64,000 bases of DNA, from the NCBI GenBank assembly GCA_003991915.1, contig RQTK01000426.1, positions 9,008 to 73,007 on the forward strand, written 5' to 3'. The notes under the pieces are model-generated. The model made no database searches. It had not been told where the DNA came from and saw nothing but the letters and a program-made list of their open reading frames with translations. Origin of the DNA: Elysia chlorotica. Lineage: Eukaryota > Mollusca > Gastropoda > Plakobranchidae. Of this stretch, positions 12,047-24,025 are shown piece by piece; the stretch's first letter is position 1; every line of letters begins with the position of its first letter. The translations under genes were made by a program, and so were the position numbers.

Positions 12047-15000
12047 CTGGTAGGAATTGAAACCAAAGTGAACACACATGCGCTTAATTTGAATTTCATG
12101 GACGTATATAAAAAAATTATAATACATATTTATTATTAACTTTTGAATGTTCTTTGTAAATATATAAACCAGGTTGCCACAGGTTGTGCTAAAAATGTAT
12201 TTTAGCCAGTCAGGCTTTGATCCCACCCCAACAAGGAGAGCAGTGCTAAACAAAATGGTAAGTTACAATGTTTTGTTTTTTTCTGATTTTATTACTATTT
12301 GAAATTTGTATGTTTGTTGTTGACTTCTATTTGGCTTAGACATCAATTATATCTTTAAACAATATAGGATAAATAATATAATGAATGATATTAAAAAGAA
12401 AACAATATGAGTAACATGATCTTATATTTTTACTAATTATTTATGAAGTTAAGCTTACATATATTGAAATAAAAAAATTCTAAGGAAAAATGAACCAAAA
12501 CTAAAACCCACCCGTCCTCTGAATTGTTGCTGCTGGACGGAGTCCTGGACCGAGGTAGCTCCCCGAGGAATGTGGACATGATGTTGCTGTGGTCGCTGTA
12601 GTTACTGCCAGGGGCGTAGACCTCCCCATCCACCACATCCACCGGCATCGGGTTTGGGTCGTAGAAGTGGCCGTTGGCGAAGTAACCTTTGTTGGTCAGG
12701 GGCACGGCCTGCTTGGATTTCTTACCAACAGCCCCGAGTGAAGCAGCGGTCGAGAAGGATGGGCTCCCCTTCACAGCCTTCGGGTTGGTGATGATATTCT
12801 TCTTCGATGGCTGGCTGGGATGCTGCTTGTGGGGAATGCTGTAGGTCTGTGAGATTGGACGCTTGCCGGCGGCAAAGTTTGTTTTTTGGTCGACTGGCGA
12901 GTCCGCGCTGCTGCCTGCCTGGAAATACTGCTCCAAGCCGCGGCCAAAGTTTGGTGTTGACACCGGGCGGGGGAGGGAGGCGGGATTGTGTCCCCTGAGC
13001 ACCGGAGTACCAGTACCGACGCTGTCCTCAAAGTGGCGCTGGACGAGCTTGTTCCTGCGGCCAAAAGTGTTGAACTTGTTTTCCTCGTCGCTGTTGGCCC
13101 CAGTGTTGTTCCACTGAGATTCTCGGCCTGGATCTTCGCTTTCGCCTTCGCCACCTGTGATCACTGTCTCCCCTTCAATGTCGTCCACACTGGAGATTCG
13201 ATGCTGTGGCTGCTGCTGGTGAGATGATTGGCTACGGCTAGGGATGAGAAGGTTCCGGAACTCTTCCCTCCTCAGGCGCACCACTTGCTCTGAATCCATT
13301 TGAGGCTGCTGGTAGAATTGGGTTGATGTCTGCTGCTGCTGCTGCTGCTGTTGCTGTAGCTGTACAGGCTCACTGTCTATGTGTGTTACAGTTTCCTCCC
13401 TTCATGTTCAATAGAAAGGAGTAGAAAAATTGCGTTATCTTTAAAAAATATGAAAGTTCAGGTGCAAAGTTGGTCTCTACTTAGTCTATTTTCTTGAGCG
13501 AAGCTCACTCAACCTAATGAAAAGCAATTGATACAAAAATTACTCTTTTGAAATAGATTTGCAAAGTGGAAGCAGGGCTACAAGAAAAAAAGAAAGATTG
13601 AAAACTTTACCATATTACAAAAAAAAAGACTTTCCACAATTTCATGATTCTCCTTTCATCAATTTGCAAAATTAAAAAAAGTCACCCTGTAGTGTAGCCA
13701 CACACCACACAATTATCATGTACAAACTGGAAAACTAGATTTTTTCTTATCTATTTTCCACTGCATTCAAATGGGTTACAAATTAGGTCTTACAGGCAGT
13801 AAATTTGGAGCGTACAACCTCAGCAATCTCTCTCACTGGTTCTGCATATCAGTAGATTTTTATAACATTTAAGTTTAAAAATTGACAAAACTACCATTTT
13901 TCACCTTATCTTTCTCTGTGAGTTAAAATCAGTAATTAAACTTTTACGCTTAAATAAATAATTTTATATATGTTGAATTACAGCACATACTTTGACGGAA
14001 TTTTTAGCTGCCAATTTTTTTTTTACCAGAAATCCGTAAATTTACAGCAATTTGGCATCCCTGAAAAATGTACAAACCTCGGTGCAGAGAACTCAAGGCT
14101 CTTCACAATCACTCCATTGGGTATGGATGGTGTGCGACTAATGGTAGCAAATCCAGATTTCCTGCAATAGAACAAAAGATCATATTTGCTTTGCTCCAGT
14201 AGGAATAATTATGATAACCCGATATTCATTTTTCCATGTTTTCATTGTCGGTTAATAAGAAATTTTAAAATTCTGCAATGTCTTAAACAAACTAAAAAGC
14301 CGAGTAATGTCCTAAAACCACACCAACTTACAAACTAAGGATGCTGGTTAACAGAAAAGCCATTAGAATCCGAATATAATGCACTCAATATATTATAGAC
14401 TTTAGTAGTTAAGATAAATGTAAAGAGTCAGAAAAAAAAATCAAGACAGTTTATAGACTCACAATATGCTTGTGGCACTAGAGAGATTAGACATTAAGTT
14501 CCCTATGAATGTATCAAAATTCATGAATACATAAGTCTATAGGAAAAATATTGTAAATTTAACACTGCGCAGTTACAACAATATGCCTCTCAATCCGCAC
14601 AATATCAAATAAAAAAAAATGAACAATGTACACAGACTCACCGTCCAGACGTCTGAAACGCCACGGGATCAGAAACATCTTGATGGATGGGAGTGCATGG
14701 AACCGGCACCGAGCTGTAGGGTGTGGCCTGGCTCAGTGTTGGTAGAGGGAACCCTTGGTCCGTGCTGCCGTCTGGTGTGGCGTACACAGGGCTCATCGGG
14801 TGGGGGTAATCCATATCCACAGAGGATATCTGCGCGATGGGGAAGTCCACTGCTGTGTCCGACAACGATGCCTTAAACAGAATAATTATAAAAGTTGATT
14901 TAACTTTGTTTCAATTATAGCTCTGTTTTATTATGTGGCTCATGGTACTGTTAAGTGTTACTTATGTCGCTTGCCATCTGGTTTGGCGTAAACTAAGTTG

Positions 15001-18000
15001 AGCGGGTGGAGATTAGCCATATCAACTGAGGATATCTGCACCATGGAGAAGTCTACTGCTGGGTCTGACAACGATGCCTTTTAAAAAAAGTTAATGGGTC
15101 CCTGTCACAAGACTTGAGTCTGACATTATTACATGCTGCCACACAGAGACAGAGATGATATACAAGGTTTTCTGCCTCAGCTAGTCACATTATACTGACA
15201 CCTACCAAATCACTGTGAGACATTGGCTTCCTGATTGGTGGACCTTAAATAGAATATGAGAGTTGATTAACCTTGTTTTGATTACAGCTATGACTGACTA
15301 TAATATGGCTTATGGCACTCTTTGGTGTTACGGGGCACGGTAGCCCTAGGGTAGAACATTAGCTTCCGACGCAGGAGGTCCATGGTTTAGCCCCGGCTGA
15401 GACAGGAGTCATGGTATCCCCGCCCTGTCTTGTGTGTGGCATATTATAAATCTGTCAGGACGTAAGTCTTGGGGCACGTTCAACAATACAGCCTAAATAG
15501 TGATAATGTTGGATGTTAAAACCCACTCAACTAAACTGAACTCTTTGGTGGTTCTTCTTTCAATCTTACATCTTTCCTCAGATTAGACTTGAACAGTGCA
15601 TAACATCTCCTCAGATTCTTCAAGAGTAAAGATGGTAAATTTAATTTTAGAAATCTTACAGTGATACCTAACAGTAAGAGAAATATTGCCTTAACGAACT
15701 GAACATTGTGTGATGAAGAGATAAACAAAAGAAAGCTTTTAGAATTAATTCAGTACCAATTTAGGACGTGTCACATCAATGTTATTAATGTATGTGTTCA
15801 TATAATGATATGCTGCAGATAATTCCTGTTTTGATCTGACATACGAATAACTTGAAATGACTGAATCTTTTCAGTCATTTCCCTAGATTAACTAGTCTCC
15901 AAGGTAGTAGTATATATAAAAACAAGTAAAGAATGTTGTTTCTTTTCGATCCATTTGAGTAAATACTGGTCATAAATTTAGGTACTGGCAAACCATTACA
16001 GCACTGGCTGTGATTTGTCTCAAACTAGTTCAGTGATGCTGCATGTATCATAACTTGTTCCCCTAACCCTCTCATTTAATGCAGCAAGCATACTGGATAA
16101 AAAAAATGCAAAACTCCCTGACACACCATTATTAAAATCTGACCAGCCAACTTTCGTTTTTACTGAAAATCCGTAAATTTATGTAAAATTGGTATCAATT
16201 TGTGGGTGAATCAAATTTTTTTTTAATGAAATTGTGCAATTACCTTCTCATTTCAACATCTCTTCTAAACTAAAGGTTTCATCAGTAAGTAGAAACCATT
16301 GTTTCCAGTAAGCGGATTGGCACCCTTGATGCTTTGAACCCAAGAGGTCTCTGGATCTCAGAAGGATTGTACCAGAGACTATATATTCAGTGAGACAGCT
16401 CACAAAATAAGCTCAAATTGCTACATGTATTGAAATGGGGAGGTAGCCTGACGTGTGCTCACTCTATTTCTCTATTGAATTTAAGGCGGTTTAACTCATC
16501 TTCAAACAGAGCTTTCACTTAGATTAGGAGAGAAGCGATCGCCTTAGTTCTTCCTGTGAGTTGAGTTGAGTTGGTTTGACGTCCAACATCAGCAGACTAT
16601 ATTGTGGACGGGCCCCAAGACTGACGTCTGAAAATTTTATGTGCTACCACACACGAGACAGTGCAGGGATACCATGACTCCTGCCTCAGCCGGTCACATT
16701 AAACTGACACCGACCCAACCAGTAGGTAGCGCAATCGCCAGGGCTCAAATCACAGCTTTTTGCGTCGGAACCTAATGTTCTACCCCAGGGCCACTGCGCC
16801 CCCCAGTCCTTCCTGTGAAATTTATCGCCTTCTCACAATCTCTGGTTGTACTGACCTCTTGCTGCCTCGAGTCTTCCACCATCTGGTGACCCCACTGAAC
16901 CAGGCTCAGTGCGTCTGACGGCAGATTCCCCACGGGGTCTTTTTTATGCAGCAGCACCAGCACCCGACACAGCTGGTGGATCACACCTCTGAGAAGGGAA
17001 GGTAATAATGATGATGATGAAGATGATGATGATGATAGTCATGAGAATGATGACGCATGTGTATACTGACAGAATAAAGGTTCAAAGATATAATATATTA
17101 CTGATCGTTGAAGTCACAAAGTTTAATTTCATTTTGTAACCTGACATGATTTGTCCAAACTGAATGAAAAATAGAAGAGAAAGACATAGGCTGTGATTAA
17201 AAAGAAATATATATCCATTGTTATTGTATCTCTCTATGCATGGGGAAAGACCGTTGGAATACATTATGACTAATTTAACAGTACTGTTGGAATAGATGAA
17301 GATATATATCATTTTGAGAAGAAGATAAATTTTATAAATTTATTGAACATACTAGGAAAGTTGCTACTGTAAGATATACTTATGTATCGTTTGACGGCGA
17401 ACCACAAAATCTGAACTGATAAGGAAGTCTAACACTTAAACCCCATCTAGTGCTTTTGTCTTTGTAAAGGATTCTTCGGGAAACCTTGTTGACATAAATC
17501 TAATCAAAAGTGAACTTTTAAAGGTTGGAAAAAAAAAATCTCACCTGCGACAGTATCAGCGTTGCTGAAGCTCAGGACCACCAATACAAAAGCCAAGACT
17601 GTAAACGCCAGATGCTGTAAATGGCACCAGCTTCTTGTGGTTCGACCCATGGCTTTCTTCAGCTCCTCCATCTTTCAACAACCACAATCCTGTGTTAGAG
17701 CTCTATTTGCCATGGGGGGAGAGGCATGGCTGGAGCATGGCCCACCTGGGAAGCCAAATCAGTGCAGTGACTTTGGTGTTGTGAGGTACCACCTTCTTTC
17801 TACGCAGATCATCTATTACTTGCCATATACATGATCTGTTTAAAATTGAAAAAAAAAAGAAATATTAAAGATATGTTGCGATGCCTATAACGAATAAACT
17901 CTTTCAAAAACTTTTTGACTAAATCGAGAAAGCACATGTTGCTTGAGATTTTCGTCTGTCTGATTTAGATCTAACTGGTTTCAATTTTGAAACCATTGAC

Positions 18001-21000
18001 ATATGTAAACGTAAGAGATAAAACAATGGTGTGCTATCAACATCAATAAGTTTACAACACTGTACTACTGTAGAAATAACTATATATCAATGGTACTATA
18101 TCAGGATGCATAAATCGTATTTTCCACTGTCTGTGTCTGTCTGTTTCTCTGTCTGTCTGTCTGTTTCTCTGTCTTTGTCTGTCTTTCTATCTCTATCTCT
18201 CTCTCTCCATCTTAGCTGTCTTATATTCGTCAACTCCTCGTTATTATTTGGTTAGATTGATAGGACTAGGACTCACGTATTCCAAATTTTTAAAATCTTC
18301 AACCACACAATCATTTATAAATAATCAACTCACTTATACGTTGGAAGGCGCGGGTCCCCCTCCTTCATCGCCCTCGTCTTGCCCCTGGTCTGGCTCAGTA
18401 TCGTCATCAGAGTGTCCATGTGAGGTCGTAGCCGCTCCAGTTCCGTCTGGTACTCCAGGGGATCCATCTTCTTACCGAGCCGATAGTCAAACCCCGACAG
18501 ATCGCCCTCTGAAGAACATTGATAAATTTTTAATTGATCTAAATCTCATAAGCAATCTGAAGTCTAATATATATTCAAATTAATTTAAATTAAAGGTAAT
18601 GAGGGTAGGTTGTACAAAATTATAAAATAAGCCTGGTTAAAGAGTAAAAACATGTTGATATTTCAGCATTGCTTTTTTTTTCCTTTACTTATTAAGGTAC
18701 CCAGATCCAATCTTTATTTCTTTACCAGAAATCTTTTATTGGGATCAAAAAAACATAATAAACTCTGAGAGCAGAATCCTAGAGAGGATTATTACCTGTA
18801 TAGTATTATATAATAAAGAAGAGATGTTTGGGTCAAAATCAAAAGATAACATGCAATCTATATATACACAGTGCATCATGACCCTATTGACAATCTCTTC
18901 CTTCAATTAACTGCCAATCTTCTATGCTGGCTTGTTAGTCATTGCATGAAAATAAATCATTCAGATTGTACAGAATACAGAGAGAAGGAAGTGTCAGAGA
19001 TAGATGGCAATATTATGATGGCAGTAGACCAAGAACCCTTTAAGCTCATAACATAACTCGTCAAATGCTCCCTCAGAGGTGGTAATGCATAATGTGTTTC
19101 TTAAACTTAAATTAAGCAACTTTTTTTCCATTGTCTTCTTTCCATATTCCTAACATTTGTAAGGACCCCCCGTCATCCCCATGGTCTCTCTGGTAAATGG
19201 GAGTAAAATTCAGTCACGTTATTGGAACATGGAACATTTAATCCATGGCTCTAACTATCAAAATTGGAGTTACTGCTCACAACCACAAACATTACTGATT
19301 CCTTTAAGTGCTGTGTTAATTAATAAAGTGGCAGACTTATGGGTATTAGATAGAGAACAAGGAGTTATTAACTCTACACCTTAGATTTATCAAACAAAGG
19401 CTGATTTTTTAGTGTAATAAAATATGGCTGCTAAAGTAACCGATTGAGTATATATCATTCTTCTAGTAGATTTCAGCAAGTGATGCTTTGTCCATCTTGG
19501 GCTATAAACATTAATAAAAAAAAAAAATTTCCTGACCTTAGCTAAAATACCACCGCGTTTGACTATTAGCAAATGAGTAAAAAATGGTACCCCTGTAAAG
19601 CAAGTGCTTTAATAAAAATTTACCACATGAAGAATCCCTCCGACCAAACAATGGTTGGACTCCATAACGGCATAAAATCAGATTGTGAATTAAAGCTTAT
19701 CATATTTACAAAAGTAGTAACCTGTTCCCATCACGGTGCAGTTATGTTGAGCACATTAATATGCGCTTGTTCGATCGAGCACATACAAGAATCAAAATGC
19801 ATACCTTCCATTTCAAAATAATAAAAACCAAAGTTTTCATCTTTCATAAACTTTCGAAAATACCCTCAAATAGGCCTTGAATCATGCAATATGAAAAGGT
19901 TACTGCAATATTAAGGCAATATTTATGTGTTTACCCAAAGTTTTTCTCATTAAACTGAAGGAAAAACCATAAATACATCCATGATCCATTAGTTTCAAAT
20001 TCTATGAACATCCCATTTTTCCTGTTATCTACATTGCTTTATAATGCCATGAGTTAGTGTGCAGAGTTAAGTGGTAGTTAGTTAGTATGTCCTAGTGCAA
20101 GCTCACTCAGGCTGCTATGTGGGTGTCTGCCAGTCGACTTCTCCCGATGTGGATCATCTAACAAAAACAGATTATCTTCAAATTTTTTACCAAGACGATG
20201 ACATTTATTTCAATTTTTTTGCTATAGAGGCAAAAAGATTTTTGAAACGAAAGGTTTTAAAACTTATATCATATCTCAGAACAAGTTTGAGAACTACCGT
20301 AACAACTTGTTTCAGGATTACACCAAAAAGAAGGCTTAAGACAAGTTGTTAGTTACTGTACATTTTACTTGTACTTAGGACCCAATAAATCTAACTCTAG
20401 CTCCTTGAGGTTGGTTTGTTTTTCAGCGTCTTTTATTTTGTTTTGTTCTTTTTAAGTATTCAGGAACTCTAGAGATTAGATCCATGATTTTTAAACAATT
20501 ATTTTACAAGCTACGGTTTTCCTTGGTTCTGAAAGCTGTTATAAAGTATTACAGCCAGTAATCAGATCTCTCAACTAAAAGTTAACATAATTGACAAGAT
20601 TTTTAAAGATAAAACAAAAATACATCGGCCTCTCTCAAGCTTTTTGTCTTTCTGACTTCTTCCGTGGGTCAGCTAAGATGCTAGACGGAAAAATAGAACA
20701 GTGAAAAATAAAAGTTATTTGCTTTTGACTAGGAAGAATCAAAAGTTAATAAAACATATCAAAAGATTTTGGGGTTTTTTTATAAAACATATAAACTCAC
20801 CGAATGCACTGTTGTCGTATACTGAAAACTGAAAATGGTGAGGGAAAAGAAAAGAAATGATTATTTAGGAGGAATCAAGAAATATCTATTGAATTGCTAT
20901 GAACAGAACAATAATATAATTAAGATAAAAGAAAATTAGTTTTGTTTCCAATTTAGAGTAACAAAATTATGTTATTGACCTACTTGGAAAACCCCAAGTT

Positions 21001-22880
21001 TTTATGCACTTTTCATGCTTCTTGCTGTTTTTTAGTTTATACTTGACTCATAGTTTTAAAAGGGTTAAATTGAAAATATAGCAACTTGTCAAATCAAACT
21101 TAGGTTTACAGTACTTTGTGTGCCCATTGAAAAATATGCAGGTGATATTTTTACAGTTACATCAAAACCTTACTGCATCACTCAAATTTACCACTGATTT
21201 CATTACTTTCACAAGTCATTCATTTTAATAACAAATGTATTCTTTATTCAATCAATGACAGGTCTCACCTTCTTGACATTGCCTGCCTCCATGTTTCGTC
21301 CCGCATAACTTTTGTTTTGTAGGTTAATGTTCCTCCTGTATTGTGAAAGAAAAAAAATGTATTGATCAAACCTCAAGTCTTCATAACCAATTACTACATA
21401 CAGTATTTACTCTCTGGAATCCTCTATTTCTCCATCAATTGTTTTCATTTCCAGAGACCTAGCCATATGAATTTGTCTGCCAAAAAATACCTTTTTACAT
21501 TTTTCACCTTACAAAACCTTTTAACATTGTAGCAAATCAGTGCATCACACCACTTTCCCTTGAGCACAGTGTTACACCTTTATTAATAATTCTGTTGGAG
21601 GTTACCTCAGTGCATTATAAATTTATTTTCAGTCCTCCCAGGCTGACAGAAATGCTCATATAGTGACTGATGCTGACAGAGATGCTAATATAGTGACTGA
21701 TGCTGACAGAGATGCTAATATAGTGACTGATACTGACAGAGATGCTAATATGATGATTGGTGCTGATAGAGATGCTCATATAGTGACTGATGCAAAGTAT
21801 TAAAACTGAATGAATACCTAGTGTGTTGTATGATGTAAGAGCTTATCTTCTAGTTTTAAAAAAATCATTTTCTCCGACAATACAAGACTTAGTTGCCTTC
21901 ATTTTTATCCTCGTTGAAGTATAAATATTTTATGGATTGAATTCTTCTTCGATTTTTTTTTTAAAATAAATGTAGGACTGAATAGTCTTCAGTGAATCTG
22001 TTTCCAGACAGTTTGCGTCTATCAAGAAACAGAATTCGTTTTTCCAATGTCATTTGGTAATGCTGTAATATAAGATGTCCCAACAAAAAGTTTCACCTGG
22101 TTTTACGTATGTAGATGCAAACAGCGATGATGACGATGATACAGAGCACAGCCCCTGCTGCCACACCGCCAACCACAGCAATTATGATAATTTCCTCATC
22201 ATCGTCTTTGGATTCTAAAAATAGAAGTAAAAAAGATAAGACATAAAAAAACTCTAAGTTTAGGTTACTTCAAGTGATTCTGTAATCTTTTCCCTTATAA
22301 ATACTTATATTAATTATGATTGTGACTTATACACTCAAAAAGCTGGTATGTGTAATAATAATGCTAGAATTCTCTTTTATTTTAATGACCCTAACGTATA
22401 TTTTATTTCGTCTAATTTGGTACAATTTGAAGAGGATCAAACCCAGCACCTTCACAAAGGTGGCCCTACGCCGTAAACATTGGACCCATGGCACCCCTGG
22501 GACTGGAATAAGGTAGATTCACATCATTCTTTTTACTAATATTTATATACAACATTGTAAAAATGCATCTGTGGTTTAGTGGGACTTTATTGGGCAAGAC
22601 ATGAAAGTGAAATGAGGTAGATTCTCATCATTCATTTCACTAATATGAATATTGTCCAAATGCATCTGTGGTTTGGTGGGATTTTATTGAGTAAGACATA
22701 AAGAACTCGTCACCCTCTTATCTTTCTCTTACCAGTGCACACCAAGTTGTCTCCCTGCAACTCAGCCGAGCCCTCACATTTCTTAAGACAGGCCCCTGTC
22801 CCTTTGGCCATGAAGCTCACACATCTGAAAAAAAAAGAAAAATATCTATGCATTTGAGAAAAAAAAAGATATATATATAT

Positions 22881-22933
<53 letters not shown>

Positions 22934-22982
22934 NNAGAGAGAGAGAGAGAGAGAGAGAGACTGAGAGAGAGAGAGAGAGACT

Positions 22983-23015
<33 letters not shown>

Positions 23016-23936
23016 CTCTTTCTTTGTTTTACATTTTATTCCTTAATGGAGAAAGAGGAGAAAAATCACATCCAATTCACTCATTTAAAAAAGGTTTTAA
23101 TTCATTTACTCTGGAGTCTTATCATTAAAGGTGAAAAAACTAGACAGTAAAAATCTGAACTTGAAAACTGAATATGCTTCTCATTCATTGCTTCTTTTGT
23201 GTAAGGTAAACAGTAAAAAAGCAAACTCACTTGGTACAAACACTTGGGGTGCTACACTGCAGACACTCCGAGTTTAAGCAAGAGCCTGGGAGAATGAAGA
23301 GAAGAAAAAATGTTAATACAACAGTGATAGTTAACTTGTGTATTCTCAGCAAACACATAGCTGTGAAGATGGATGAGGTGTTCAGACATGTGAAGTTGAA
23401 GTCAATCAAACAATTTTAAGATTGTCTCCACTTCTCACGACAATAATGCTTTGCGAAAGTCAGTTGAGCACAACTATTAACCCAGTGTATATACACTGGT
23501 TTGTTTTGATTTGTTTGAACAGACATAGGGAAAACACAAGAGAGTATTGATTGTGAAAACCATGGTCTATGGTAAGGTACTCACTATTCTTGCAGCCTTT
23601 GCCGTTAGAGAGAAGGTCAAGACCATTAGCACAGCTACACACTTTTCCAACACACTGAGCCATCCAGCCGCAGTCGGAGGGACTGTCACAGCTCTCTCCT
23701 GCAGCACATATGAACATGTTTTACATTGTTTATTTTCTATACTATGTATTTATTCATATTATTTTTAGGAGCAAGGAGAAAAAAAAGGGGAGACTGGCAA
23801 GAGGATGGGTTAATGACATCAGCGACTGGGTACAAAAAGAGCCCCACCAAAGAAGGAAGGATAGCCCAGGACATGGGGATTTTTAGACAGACTGTGCAGA
23901 AGGTTATGTTTGTTATATACAACGGACAAACAAAAA

Positions 23937-24025
<89 letters not shown>

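Noticed and set aside
12771..13227. Overlapping frames on both strands in a GC-rich stretch
   Set aside because: Shadows of exon 12 of the membrane-protein gene, which alone joins in phase with its neighbours.
21642..21791. CRISPR-like array
   Set aside because: Five direct 30-base units with no spacers, in a eukaryotic intron: a minisatellite.
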